From Arachis hypogaea (Eukaryota; Streptophyta; Magnoliopsida; Fabales; Fabaceae), in contig NC_092042.1 in assembly GCF_003086295.3 (NCBI RefSeq), forward strand, positions 45,444,137 to 45,508,136: 64,000 bases of DNA, written 5' to 3'. The notes beneath the pieces were generated by a model, which saw only the letters and a list, made by a program, of their open reading frames with translations, made no database searches and was not told the origin of the DNA. Positions 22,187-38,259 of this stretch are shown piece after piece. The number at the start of each line of letters is the position of its first letter. Position 1 is the first letter of the stretch. Position numbers and translations under genes: made by a program.

Positions 22187-22189
<3 letters not shown>

Positions 22190-22236
<47 letters not shown>
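22190..22236. repeat. (AT)n microsatellite at the CACTA insertion site
   Basis: About 23 AT dinucleotides directly after the right end of the element. Confidence 0.95.
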
Positions 22237-22242
<6 letters not shown>

Positions 22243-22729
22243 ACTAATTCTAATAACTATATGTAAATTATTTTTGTGGAATAAAAAAAATTATCTAAAA
22301 TTCGATCCCTTCATACTAAACTTTTTAGATTCGTCCTTGAGCTCAGTCAAATCCTATATAGAAAGTCAGTCATTAGTAGCCACACAGTAGCAATGAGCAA
22401 TTTACATATTGGCACCGGTAAAGCACCACAAAGTTGCTTGATGTATCATTGTCACAACATGACATAGTTACACAAGAAATGTTCACTGTTATAATCAAAT
22501 GATACATACTGAACGTCATTTAACCTTATGACTTCTACATTTGAACATACATAATAGAGCTATGAGCACAAAAGAAGGGTCAATATGACTAACCTTCTTC
22601 AAAAACAAATGTAATTGAGGAGTTTGGATCAATTGTGACTTCAAATAGAGGAATAAACACATTATCCAAAATATTCTGGAAGGAGGTAATAACAATTCCC
22701 ATATTCTTGTATACGTTGTATAGTCGTGG

Positions 22730-23195
22730 TAATTATGCAAATGGAAGTTTCATAAAAAAAAATGATAGTCAAAGTCAAAATCCTAAGAATATGGGAATTA
22801 TCCTACTTCAGCAAACAAAAATGCTCAAAAGGAATTATCCGCCTAATTTTATATTGAACAGATCTTCTATGATCACAAAATTTAATATTTTCAAAATATT
22901 TTTAAGCTAGTAAGGTATTCTGATTAGATTTTTGAGTGAAAAAATCTAAGAGCAATTATAGAAGATTTAATTGAAATTGTGATGACCTTATGCCTTCAGT
23001 AATACTGATATTATATATCTAAGAGCAATTATATAGAGAGGTTAATCTAACGTTAGAAAATTTTATCAAAAGCCTATAAATCAAGGAAATTAGATTCTTA
23101 ATTTAACAATAAACAAAAGCAAACAACAATTGATATTAAATTAGGAATTTAAAAATCCTAAATTTTAGAAAAAAGTGAAAAAAAGAAAAGAAGAC
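22730..23195. other. AT-rich spacer, no gene
   Basis: Upstream of the first recognisable AMP deaminase exon. No further exon could be assigned. Confidence 0.4.
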
Positions 23196-23868
23196 CTAAT
23201 GTGGCGTTGGCAGATCAGGACTCTGGCGTGGTAGATTGACTTGGTCATGCTGGGATTGAAGACGAAAGTCTGGAGGTGGCGCTCGAGGAAGTCCTCGACG
23301 GTGAGAGGAAGGACGTAATCTCAAAAGTGAAGAGAAGGCAGAACCGAATTGTAGAAGCTCGCTAAAGTAGCAACAATTGTGCTTGCAGCGGCAAGGTGAT
23401 AAACGAAGCAACAAGGGAGATGAGTCGCGATGGCTAACCTTTAGATCGAAGTCAGAACAAGATCGTAGAAGGTCATTGAAGGCAGCGGCGAGGAGATGAA
23501 CAATGGTGGTGAACGATGAGGAGATTCTAGTCGGAGGAGAATGCCGCTGAGGAGATCCTTGATGGAGAAAGTTGTCGCTAGAGCAGATCGTGCCAGAGTA
23601 GATCCCAGTGATAGGCGTCGTTACCTTACAGAAACAGTGTGTGCGGTAGCGCGTTAGTTTCACAATTAGAGTTGGAATCAGAGAGAGTGTGTGGGTATTT
23701 TTAAATCATGGCCCCAAATAATGGCGGTTTTAAACCGCGATAATCATCGCCATTTTATGCAAACTCATTACGACAACAACAGAATATGTCATAATATCCG
23801 AATATTATGACAGATCTATAAAATCGCCGTTTTATTAATGTTATTTTAAACTTTTTTTATTGGTAGTG
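23196..23868 (-). mobile_element. Terminus of a second CACTA-type element with GC-rich 5' exon
   Basis: On the minus strand CACTACCAATAAAAAAAG starts at 23868. It is followed by hairpin-forming words (GGCGATTTTAT, TGGCGATGATTATCGCGG, GGTTTAAAACC) and then a GC-rich stretch down to 23196 that ends in a potential donor (ttag|gtcttc). The layout copies that of the element ending at 22189. The opposite end was not found; it may lie beyond the retroelement at 14061. The 155-codon open frame here is compositionally odd and probably not a protein. Confidence 0.45.
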
Positions 23869-25859
23869 TATTGTAAATTTTATAAATAAAGAGAATAAAT
23901 GTGTTATTTAAACATCTCTAAAAAAAGTGTCATTTTCTAATAAATTTTAAACCCATTTTTTATTATTTCTCGTTAGCGCATTTTTAAACTAACTAATGAT
24001 CTCGATCAGCAAAGAATTAGAAGGAAGAAAAATACGTGTAAAATGAACATTCCATAATAAAAATATTGCCAAGTTTTTTATTATATAAGAGCAAGATTAT
24101 TGAAGTGATGATGAAGTCATTTTGAGCTGCAATTATTCAAATATTAGTATTTTATCTTTAATAATAATACGAGAATATATATATATATATATTAAAATTA
24201 TGTCAATTTTGTCTTAAAATTATAGATTATAGTACAAAAAATTTATAAAATTAAATTACTTTTAGAAAAATCGTAAGGGACAAAGGTGTTGTCGGCTAAA
24301 ACTTAAAGACTAAAGTTTTCATAGATAAAAAAAATCAAATAATAAGATTTTTAGTTATTATTTTCATTTGAAACGATTTAATTTTTTTTACTAATAATTA
24401 ATTTTAACATTCAATTATCTAAAATTTAAAAGAATTTAACGTGTATACTTTTACATTTGACTAGATGTTAAATTTGTTATACAAATAGAAATAATTAATT
24501 TTTATACTTACTATTTAAAAATAATATTTTTTATGTATATAAAAGTATAATTAGATATTAGTATAAAAAAATTATATTAATAGTTATAAAATTAATTCAA
24601 AATTATTTTTTTAAAATAATTGAATCTTAATTCTAACTTTTAACTACAACATTAGTATTCTCTCTAAATTATATGTAATAAATATTAGTATTCTCTCTAA
24701 ATTATATGTAATAAATATTTGAAGAAGGAAGAGAAATAAAAATATAAATTAGAAAGATGCAGTAAAATTTTAAAACTAAACAAAAAAAATATGCATATAA
24801 TGCTAATATCTTTTATTTGAATTATATTTTGTTATTAATTTTATTTTTTGTAAAACAAAAAGATTGAGAAAATAGAAAATAAGAGAAAAGAGAGAAAGAT
24901 AAAAAAAAAATGAGAAAGGAGTTTGTTAATTTTGAAAGAAAGAATTTTATTTTAATTATAATAAAAAATATCTAGTGACATATTTTTATTTGTCATATTA
25001 CTAATATAAATTATAAATTATATATAGAGTGAGAATGATGGAGAGAAATAGAAAAGAGAGAGACGTAGATTAAAGAATGAAAGAAGAAAATTTATTAATT
25101 TTAGAAAAAAATATTTTTTTAATTTTAATATATTTTAGTTATTAAATTAATTAGTAACATATAATATATAATATAGTTATATTTTAATTTAATTTAATTT
25201 AATTATAATTAAAAAATATTATATTATATATTTGATTGTTAAATTTGTAATTAGTCATTAATAATAATATATAGAGAGATAAAATAGTAAAAGAATAAAA
25301 ATAAAATTTAATTTAAAAAAATTAATTTTAATTATAATAAAAAAATATTATATAATATATTTTAATTACAAAATTAATAATATACAATAAATTTGATTGA
25401 TCTTAATTTAGTATTACAACCTTTCCAAGATATATAACAGCTACAATAATATGAAAGCTAGCCCAAAACAATTTGTTTGAAATTTTCTTCTTTGCTTTAT
25501 TTTATTAGTGTTCCCACTTTCCGCGCAAAAATATTAGTATAATACACTATACATTGATAATAACAATGTGTATATATATAGGGATATGCTTCATAATATT
25601 AATGAGTAAATAGTTAAATTAGTATCTAAAAATTATTTATTGATATTAATGAGTAAACAAATTCTAATGTTGTTTTTTTTTGAAAGCAAATAGTTTAATA
25701 CAATAGTAGTGGAGTAATCAGAGTCACACAAACTAAAAATTGACTTAACAAATACCATAATATAAAAAATGTTTTCATATCATCTCCGATATAGCTATTA
25801 ATAACTAAAGGGATTCATACTATTCCACTCGTTTGTACTGATTGAAGTCATGTTGATAA
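23869..25859. other. AT-rich intergenic DNA, no gene
   Basis: Over 75% A+T by eye, with a small local duplication (tagtattctctctaaattatatgtaataaat at about 24651 and 24682, read in pieces). No domain seen. Confidence 0.5.
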
Positions 25860-27039
25860 TTTTTTCAACATTTTTGCTTGTGTTCTGAAAAATCTTCCTA
25901 TTCTTTTCCAGTCAAATGTTTCAGACGATCACACAGAAACACCTCGACTGCTGATTACGCTCCTCCATCTTCCTTGGTTCTTCTGTCCAACAAAAAATGC
26001 TCTTTCATTGATTCGGATAAGACCATTGTCGGCCAAATGCTGAAATCCAAGCACTCCACACCTGCCAAGCAAATGCACAGCCTAAAAATAAGTGATATAC
26101 ATGTTCCACATCATTATTACAAAAAAACACAAATAATATCTTCCTGACCGATGATTTCAAACCAGCTCAGCCTATCCTTTGTATTCACCCTTCCTATCAG
26201 AACAAACCAGACAAACAGCTCCACTCTTGGTGGAACCAACCATTTCCAAATAGTCCTAGTGAAGCTGTAGCTGGTTACCTCCTTTGGGAGCATTTCCTCC
26301 TGCATCACCTGCACAAATGAGTTAGTTGTAAAGACACCTAACCTATCATATTTCCACACCACTCTATCTTCTCTATTATGTACTAATTTCATAGGTCTCA
26401 AAACCTCATGCAATTGACTCAGAAGTTCCAACTCCCATTGAAAAAACTCTCGCCTCCATTGGAAGTTCCAATGCAATTCACTAAAACCCATCCCAAAACA
26501 CGCACTCCCCTATAACAGATCCAGATTGATTTGAAACAGAGAAAAGTCTCAGGAAGCGATCCTTCAGAGATCCACCGAGTAACCATACATCCTCCCAAAA
26601 CCGAGTCCAGCGCCCATTACCAACCTCCATGGACAAGCCTGTAACCATCTTATTCCTTAAATGTTGATTCATGATTTGTAACTGGCAAATATCCTTCTAT
26701 GGTCCTCCTTTAATAAGTAGCACTTGAGTTGACAGTAGTTCATTGGGATTCAAATTATTACAAGAACATACCACCTTCTTCTATAGTGGGGCATTCTTCC
26801 TTTGCAAACCGCCACCACTACTTAAACAACAGTGCTGTGTTACGAACCATAGCATCCCTAACTCCTAACCCGTCTAGTTTCTTCAGTACCTGCATCACTT
26901 CCCACCTTACTAATGCCATACTATTTCTACCATCTTCCGTACTCCACAAGAATTTTCTTTGTAAAGAGATCAATTTTTTAGCAACAGCTTTTGACATTTT
27001 AAACAAGCTCAAATAATATACAGACAAATTATTTAACAC
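25860..27039 (-). pseudogene. LINE (L1-type) reverse transcriptase C-terminal remnant
   Basis: Read on the minus strand: 27039-26818 encodes SLFKMSKAVAKKLISLQRKF, matching the region after the RT core of plant LINEs. 26491-26117 encodes a zf-RVT-like segment (FVQVMQEE...IWKWLVPPRVELFVWFVL...RVNTKDRL). Further broken frames to 25860 give the CxxC..EHVYHLFLGCAFAWQVW part. The catalytic RT core and endonuclease are absent, as expected for a 5'-truncated old copy. Frames are broken several times. Confidence 0.75.
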
Positions 27040-30000
27040 TGATTTATAATCATGAAAGTGATGAAATGACTAATATAAATAATTTAAAATCTTTAAAAAA
27101 TGAATTTAATTAAAATAATTTTTTAGAGATTAATTTAAAAAATAAATAATCTTTTAAAAATTAATTTGATAATTTATTATAATATTAAAGTACAAATAAA
27201 GCGTAGACTTCCTAGGCAGACACATACAATTTGCTGTAAACCTGCAATAAAAGTGCTCATCAACAAATCTTAATCTACTACTCATAAATTAAGATTAAAA
27301 TTGGATGAAGTTTCGGATAATAATATTAACATTCCTATTTTTTTTAATAATATCATTCCATACATAATATTTTTTAGCATCTATTTACATAAAGTTAGAA
27401 AAAAATAACGTTATTAAAATAAGAATTACGATAATATGGAATACATTTGCTACGTTTCTAAATTTATTAACATAAGTTTTCTTCTCTCCAAGAAAATGTC
27501 AATGCAAACTATTTCATATTCACTGATTAACGCGTATGTCATTCGTCAACCATTCACTTTCAGCCAACTGGCAAATTTTTTGTTTGTTTTGCAAGTCAAG
27601 CTTTGCTGTATATTTTCTTTGGTCCTTGCTGTTTTTATATTTTCTCCATACCTAAACCTTCATTTATAAATCTCTCTCTCTCTCTATCATTTATTATTGT
27701 TAGAACTTCAATTTTTTTATTTTTTCTATAACTTTTTTAGAACAAATATTTTTATGCGAATACTAACAAAATCATTTCAAATTAAGTATTAGGTAATGAG
27801 AAGTATTTATTAACATTTGAATTTTGTTTCATTTGCCAAGCATTCGGTTGAAGTAATTTGCTATTTATTTTTTTTAATTAAATAAGATTTCAACTTAACA
27901 ACAATATCAATAATATGAGATTTACAGAATCTTAAATCCAATGTTTGATGTTTTGTAATTTATTATATTGATAGCAAAAACACATATAAGATGGTGTAGA
28001 AATTTAATAAGAGTGTTTATTTCATTAATTCTTTTGTGCAGATTTATTTTATAAGAAGAAATATTGAGGATAATCAAATATAGAATCATAAATGAAATAT
28101 GAAAAGGATTAGTGTCGTTTTAAATCGAGGTGTTTGTCAAATTTATTTTAGTAGGTCATCTCAATACTAAAGACCGATTGAGTAAATTGAGTATTATTGA
28201 CTAAAGAGATAATATGTGCGTTATATGTAGAAAGAATAAATGTTAAAACTGTTAAACACTTATTTATTATTTGTGAATATTTTTTTTATAAGTGTGATAT
28301 GTTTTCAGACTATTTTAAAAATCATAAAAGAATAATTTGAGAGTTGACTATATTTTTGAGAGAAAAAATAGGCAAAAAATAATTAATTAATTTCTTCTTT
28401 GTTATATAAAATTTTTGTCTACATAAAAATAATATCATATGTTTTAATAAGATAATAAATTTGGTAGTTTATGTCATTTTTAGATCATGTTATTACTCAC
28501 TGTGCCGAAAATAACACAGAAATTGTTTCTGGTTGTACTTTTTTATTCTATTTTTTTGGTTCGTCTTGTGTTAATCATGTGTTTCACTTAGTGTATTGAA
28601 CTTTGTTTTAAAAAAAAAAGGTTATATATATATATATAATGGATTAAGGGAATTTGTATGATTTTTTTCAACAAAATAATTACTCGGCTCATGTTTTCAG
28701 GTGTTTTCTGAGACTTTCTATTTTTTTTTTAAAGAGGAAAACTCAAATTTTACAGAAATCAAATTTCGGATTAAGGCCCCACTTATCTTATCAGTGATTA
28801 AGTTATAATCTAGATGAACAACTTTTAATTTATATAAATTGAATTTAATGCTTTCTGACGCCAATTTTTTTACGTTGTCAAACAAAAATTTAAAATTATC
28901 GATAATATCAGAAAAATAATAACCAAAATTATTTTATTTAATTTAATATTTACAATTTTATGTATATAATGTTTATAGTTATATATTTATTATATTTAAT
29001 ATTATTATTTAATTATTTCAGTGATAATTAAAAAATAAAAATATAAATAATAATAAAAAATATAAAATAAAATAATTTTAAATTATATTGCATTTTTTTT
29101 TATAAAATTATCCGACTGGAGTGATTAACATACATAACAAATTAAATCATTTCATCTAAATCCAAATGATACAGGTAAGACCGTAAGAGAGAATCACGAC
29201 AGATAAAGGACAACTTAAAAAAGCTAGTGTGAAAAGGAAAACTCCACATAAAAATAAAATATCTAGGGTAGGGGGTGGTCTTCAAAACCAGCATCCAATA
29301 AGACAATAATGTAGCATAGAGCAAATAACTGTGTAACAAGTAACAACTATACAAGCAAATCAAGACAAGTTTGGGAAAAATAAAACAGAATTATTAATTC
29401 GAAATAAGATATTCATACCTAAACAATTGAGGTCTTGTTTATGTTAATGATATATAATAAATAATACTAGTAATTATTCTCACCTAAGCAAATATGCTTT
29501 TTTTAAAAAATAGTTTATTTTATGATAAATTATTAAAATAGTATTCAAAAATTTATATCGTTAATAAAAATAAAAATAATTTTAAAAGATACCAATCGCA
29601 AATAAGTTTTCAAAAAATTTTAAAAAATAACAAAAATTAACTAAATATTAAATATATATTTTAAAAATGAATTTAAAAATTAAATTTTATTGTTGTGATT
29701 TCTTTCAATGATTATTAGAAAAATAAATGTTTTATTTTTAAACTTTGGTAATTTTATGCCAAACAAATTTTTAAAAAAAATTTGTTGCAGATGACTAAAT
29801 TTGTTTAAAAAATAAAAAAGTTCTAGAAATTGAATTTTACTTTGATTTTTTGTTAAATAGTTATTTAAAATATTGCCACAAATTCATATCAAATGCACAA
29901 ATTATTTGTTAAATGTAAAATTTTTTTCTGTCATTTATAAAAAAATATAATATTTATTAATTATTACATTTTTAAGTTATTCAAAAATTATTTTTGTTAG

Positions 30001-30089
30001 CAATATAAATTTTGGATACCATTTTATAGTTTATTTTTTTTATTAAACATGTTTTCATAAATAAGCTCATTTTTGTATAATTCTAAAAA
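27040..30089. other. AT-rich intergenic DNA, no gene
   Basis: Long poly-A/T runs and AT microsatellites. I saw no exon, RNA gene or transposon domain. Confidence 0.5.
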
Positions 30090-31010
30090 CCGAATCAAAT
30101 TAATCAGTTCAACTGGATTAATCAAAATCGATCACCAAATTAATTCCGTTAGTTTCATAAAGTATTTGACAAAAAAAATAGTTACAAATCGATAATTAAC
30201 CGATAAATCGATAAAACCTGTTGCTTTTAAAAAGATTTTTAATTCCATAAACCACTCCAAAATGACGCCGTTTTCACCTTAAAAAAAAAAATCCTAAATT
30301 CCCACGCAACCCAATCCCACACTCTCATTCTCACTCCTCTCCTCTCTGAAACTGAAGTAAAAGTTTGAAATTGAAAGAGCAAAAGACCCACAACTACCGC
30401 AGCCCCCACAGGATCCACCACAGCCATGCAGCTACCGCAGCCTCCGCAGCCCGGCTTCTTTGTCATTGTCGAACTCTCTCTCTCTGTATTTTCTGGTGTC
30501 GCGTCTCCACCGCAGCCCTGCAATCCTAAAAATGTCGTCGAACTCTTGAAGCTTCTCGTCCACCGCACTGAAACGCCGCTTCCACAATTATTTGATGGCA
30601 CCACCAAAATCAAATTCGTAAGCACCACTAATTAACTCCGATCCCAAACCAAACCATTTATATGCTTCTTTATTTTCTCTATGTTTCTTATCTCTCATTG
30701 TGTTTATATAAAGTAGAGAAATACTAAGAAAACCAATAATGATAGACTAGCAAAATTTAATTTCGTAATGTTAAATATTGCTTGTCTCTCTCTTAATTAC
30801 AAAATAAATATTAAATGAGTTGAAAAGATTTCAACATACAGAGAATACAAAAGAAGAAAAGTAAAAAAAATGATTTATTAAATTTATATATTTAAAATTA
30901 TATATATATTTTTTTAATAATTTTATTTAATATTTAATTAAATCTTTTAATTTCTGTTAAATTTCAATCGAATCAATGAATTATTAAACCAGTAATTTTA
31001 TCAGTGGTTC
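30090..31010. repeat. Possible TIR-type DNA transposon remnant
   Basis: The left edge (accgaatcaaattaatcag) and the reversed right edge (accactgataaaattactg) are of the same GA/TTAATC style. The interior holds a Pro/Gln-codon-rich stretch (30380-30640) and the phrase gacgccgttttcacc often seen in such repeats. Open frames in it are simple-sequence artefacts. Weak. Confidence 0.25.
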
Positions 31011-31218
31011 TTGCTACTTACATTTTTGTCACATTTGATTTTAACAGAAACACAAAAGAAAATAACATATTTAACAATTTTTTTATAATCCATGTTTATT
31101 TATCTATTATATTATGTTATTAATAATAAAAAATATAAGCATACGTTTTAACTTTTGGTATAATGCCACATAAATTTAAACGGATATGAATAAAAAAATG
31201 TTAATTTTTGTTAAAGTT

Positions 31219-31240
31219 GTATATATATATATATAGAGGA
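31219..31240 (+). promoter_or_regulatory. Possible TATA region of the aspartic protease gene
   Basis: A run of TA dinucleotides ending tatatagaggaaag, about 350 bp before the ATG and followed by a CT-rich stretch (31300-31500) typical of plant leaders. Position only. Confidence 0.35.
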
Positions 31241-31579
31241 AAGAGGAAGAATCCGAAGTCCTAACTCTGAAAGGCGAAAACAAAAGAAGGGCCCTGCCCT
31301 TTTTGTATCTGTACCTCTCAATATCTTCTTCTCTTACTGCTTCTGTATCTTTTCCTTTCTCCATTCTTTTCCCTCTCTTTCCTTTTTTTTTCCTACCAAA
31401 ATGGACCCATCTTCAACAAAACCAGCTCAAGCACCCTCTTCAATATTCTTCTAGCTCCTCATCATTATTCTCTCTCTCAATCAAACCATCACCAAAACCC
31501 CTCTATTATTTCCCCTAAACCTATTGTCACTTCAACACATTTTGTACAAATTTCTATATACCTATACATACATACATAT

Positions 31580-34848
<3,269 letters not shown>

Positions 34849-36231
34849 TTAATTTTATTTAAGTGAATCGGACTTTTACTATTATTTTGGTTAGTCAAAT
34901 TTACCTCGCCTAAAGTGGTTAATTTCATTTTTGTGTAAGTTTTTCTTTTTAATTGATTTTGGCTCCCTCGTTTCCTTGTGGAGATAGAAGAAACAATGCA
35001 CATTTGGTGTTTGTTTTGAGGTAAATTATTACTTGTAAACATGTGTAGCATACATTTAATTGAAGTTCTTGAGTTGTTTATGACACGTGGCAGGATCACA
35101 TATTGCATCCAGAGTCCAGACTTATCTCCTTGCCTTCCTATTATTCTCTTCATTCCTTCCTAGCGGAATCAATTCATGGATTATATTTAAATCATTCGCG
35201 CCTATTTAATCAAATTAGGGATGAGATATCAGATATGGTTTCCAAAGATGATTTTGGACGGTTCTTTTGGTTTCTTTTATCTATTGCATAAACAGAATAG
35301 AGGGATATACGATAAATCACGATTTTAAATCAGAAGAGAGATTTCAAAAAATGATAAAGATATAAAGATTAGAAATATTTTTTATTTTATTTTATTAATT
35401 TAACAAAAATATTTAAAAAATATTATTCTTTGACCACACATTTAAAATCAGCTAGTAGTGAGAACAAGAAAAATGTATCATTTTTTCTGGAAAAGAATTT
35501 CTATTAGATATATGAGATTCTTACTGATACTTGTAGATTCAAAGGCATGGGAAGGTAAACACCATTTATCCCTCAATCACAGCATTCTACGTATTGATTA
35601 TTTTAAACTAATAAAAAAAATCTTTCGATAAAATTCTAATATTTGTAGAATATCATTATTTTCAACAGTTACATATATATAAGTCTATAAATAAGATAAA
35701 AAAAAAAGCATACAAAATAAATGGTGTGGTACATACGTAATTATCTGTCCTACGTAAAATTGATATGAAAATATAATCAACAATAATGTATTCTTTCTAA
35801 TAAAAAGTGTGCATGTGCATCCATCGTGGCTAGAAAGCATTGATCATAGCTCTAAAATGATGGAGATGGAGATGTCACGATCAAATAGCAATTTATAACG
35901 ATTAAATGTAACTAATGTGTCTGCATCACATATAATGGTATTATGTCAATGACAAAGAGTATACGCCTTTCTTCCTTTTTTTCAGTTGTCTTCGTCATTA
36001 CATGATGACAAAGAGTATAAACGAAAACTTATATATAAAAGCATATGTTTTGTCAACAAACATGTTGGACTCCTTATCTCGCAAACCTTATGTGCGTCAT
36101 TAATTTAACCATTAAATCATTGCCTTGAAAAGTTACCTTTCCAACCTGTTCTTCTTTCAATTTTCATCACTGTAAGGCATGTAGAGTGTAATAAGCTATG
36201 GAGAAGGTAACAGTAACAACAGAGAAGAGAG

Positions 36232-36262
<31 letters not shown>

Positions 36263-36378
36263 TTGTTAACTAACCACTCTAACGGTCTTAACAAACTTGT
36301 AATGGAAAATTTGCATCATTCTTTTCCGCTAACAAATGTGATGTTGCACGTCCTTTTCCATGAATTGATTCTTAATTT
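34849..36378. other. 3' flank of the protease gene and intergenic DNA
   Basis: Probable 3' UTR immediately after the stop. No further exon seen. A (TA)n run lies at about 36232-36259. Confidence 0.5.
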
Positions 36379-38245
36379 AATACTAGAAAAAATGCTGTAT
36401 ACCATCAAATTTTTTGTCGGAAGTTAGCTTTAGATTCACTGGTAAATTTACTGGCACGTCAATAAATTTGCCAGCTCAAATAATTAACGGTGAATTTGCA
36501 TTTCCGACGATAAATTTAGCAGTAAATGTTGGAAGGAAAATGGAAAACGTGCAAAAATATAGCGTCGGATTTATTGGCGGATAAATTCGACGGTACATTC
36601 AATTAGTGGAACGCAGTGTTTTGGTGACCTGCAATGCGCTACCGCCCTCACACAATCCTCCCCCTAATTTCGAAACCCACTCTCTCTCTCTAAACCTCCT
36701 CTATCTGACTCTCTCCCCTAAACCACCTTCGGTAGCCCCTCCACTAGCACCGACACCACCAAGAGCCTCCAAAGACCGCGTGGATTGGGCAAATACTCTT
36801 TGCACGCGTGGTTTGTTGTCTTGCCGTCGATTTTGTCACTGCCGTTGCTATTGTCGCCGGAGCTGCCCCATTCCTCTGTCTAGTTAGGTTGTGCTCATCC
36901 CTCTTTTTATTCTATCTTATTTTACATTTACAATTTTTTCAACTGAAACACTAAATGCACCCATGTAGGTTGGTCACTGCCGTCGCCATTGTGCCATACG
37001 TGCTGCCGCCACCACACCAGAAAATTCTTTCGCGCCACCACTGTCTCCAGCTAACTCATTCACTAATTAGTTTAGAGTAGTTAAAACATAAATACTAATT
37101 TATCTATTTTTAATTTGTTAGGTATGTGTTAGAAAATTTGTATTTAAGATATTTTTATCAAGTTATAAGTAGTTAATATTTCTCGTGTTATTTTTTCTTT
37201 TACAAAAGAGCAAGAAATTTCACGGTGTTAGAAGTTTTAACATATTTTAGTTGAATAACATGAATAGAAAAAAATAATATTGTTTGTTATACTATATCAT
37301 AACATAATAGAATATTTTTAATTAGTTTTTAGTTTAAAATATAAGATCAGTTATAAATTTTTAAATATAGAAATTCATGTTTAAATTTGATGAAATTAAA
37401 TAGACTTTTTAGGTTATTAATTTTTTATATTTCATTAACTTTATTAATTTTTCGGGTTAGATTTTTAAGTTTTGATTATTAATTTTTACATTTCACTGAG
37501 CTCACTTCTATTTTAGAATTTTTTTGAAGTCGTGTAACTTTAATTGTGGGTTGTTCGTGCTGATATATACTTGGGTTGTTTGTTCAAAATACTCAGGTCA
37601 ATTTTTCATCTCTAAACATGCTATGTTGTTTATGTTTTATATTGGACCTACTTTTTCTATGATAGAGTTTTAGGATGGAAATGGGAGAAGGTTGTATAGT
37701 GGCGCCTTCTCGAAATTCTTGTTTGCTGAAAAATTGTGGAGTAATAAGGGATTGCACACTAGAACGACTAAGATTTGATATTTTACTGAATGCGTATTTG
37801 TCTAATTTATGCATGCAACTGTTTTTTCTGTGAAAATTAATAGATTTTTTTGGTGGATGTCTTTGAATTTAGGAGAAGCTCTGCCGATTTTTGTTAAAAT
37901 TGTTTAAAAACGTGTTTAGTTTGTAAAAAAAATGATAATTGAATTTGGTGAAAGATTCTAATTATAAAAGAAACTCTGCCAAAATTTCTAAAAATTTTAA
38001 CAAGTTGAGTTGTTGGTTGAATTCTAGGTTATTTGTTGTAAAATGATTCCAAGTCATCATTTGTAGATGTATGATAGCGATAACGATGGACGAGGGGATT
38101 AAAACCTGAATTCTTTGAGGGAGTTAACGAGTTTGTTGCATATATCTTTAACATTGAACTGTTTAGGTCTCAATGGATATCTAGGTGTCCATGCTATAAG
38201 TATCGATTGACTAAGTGGTTAGGACCTTTGGGTGTAACACTTCAG
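36379..38245 (+). mobile_element. 5' end of a CACTA element with transposase-associated domain remnant
   Basis: The start, aatactagaaaaaatgctg, resembles the CACTACTAGAAA terminus. It is followed by hairpin words (cggatttattggcggataaattcg) and a GC-rich 5'-exon-like stretch (36600-36890) ending tctagttag|gttgtg, a possible donor. AT-rich intron-like DNA runs to about 38090. The element breaks off near 38260, where another retroelement's 3' region begins. Confidence 0.45.
38096..38245 (+). pseudogene. CACTA transposase-associated (Transpos_assoc) N-terminal exon remnant
   Basis: One open stretch reads GLKPEFFEGVNEFVAYIF, then RSQWISRCPCYKYRL, and ends ...GVTLQ at a donor (cag|gtagag). The FxxGVxEFV...RCPCxKC-like pattern is that of the N-terminal domain of plant En/Spm transposases; the second zinc-ligand Cys is replaced (CYKYR). 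No catalytic TNP2 region follows. Old remnant. Confidence 0.5.
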
Positions 38246-38259
38246 GTAGAGTTTAGGGC

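Larger units (their letters stand above)
15612..22189 (-). mobile_element. Non-autonomous CACTA (En/Spm) element carrying captured gene fragments
   Basis: Ends are CACAACTAGAAAATGGATTA (15612) and, on the minus strand from 22189, CATTACTAGAAATTTAGTTA, both near the CACTACTAGAAA consensus. Each is followed by arrays of the subterminal palindrome around CAGACGGATTTTCCGTCTG. The flanks are ATA (15609-15611) and ATA (22190-22192), fitting the 3-bp target duplication of this superfamily, though the right flank is an AT repeat and this is weak evidence. No transposase is present. All recognisable captured exons (BRO1-like, nucleobase-ascorbate transporter, FtsJ, unidentified) lie on the minus strand, reading away from the GC-rich right end (21880-21440). 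That region looks like a 5' exon ending in a splice donor. Confidence 0.8.
14198..22729 (-). pseudogene. AMP deaminase gene fragment (three exons), split by a CACTA element
   Basis: AMP deaminase converts AMP to IMP. In transcription order: exon 22729-22594 encodes PRLYNVYKNMGIV..SFQNILDNVFIPLFEVTIDP with one extra codon after GIV; exon 14469-14317 (51 codons, AG/GT borders) encodes [20 protein letters not shown]...YANLYTLNK; exon 14250-14198 encodes LRESKGMTAIKLRP and then degenerates where the family has the conserved HSGE. The rest of the catalytic domain, including the metal-binding HSGE region, is absent, and the retroelement LTR begins at 14061. An in-frame TAA precedes the first exon. 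The 8 kb 'intron' between the first two exons is mostly the CACTA element at 15612-22189. It is a dead fragment, possibly itself captured by a second CACTA element ending at 23868. Confidence 0.8.

Noticed and set aside
14940..22340. hAT or other transposon flanking the CACTA element (ggccccctt...ttttag similarity on both sides)
   Set aside because: Similarity is short and in AT-rich DNA; I could not show terminal repeats.
23196..23663. 155-codon minus-strand frame in GC-rich DNA
   Set aside because: His/Arg/Pro/Ser-rich, no domain, and lies in a region that looks like an untranslated CACTA 5' exon.
30380..30640. Gln/Pro-rich plus-strand exon (and its antisense) as a host gene
   Set aside because: Composition-driven frame in a repeat-like block; no splice-consistent continuation or domain.
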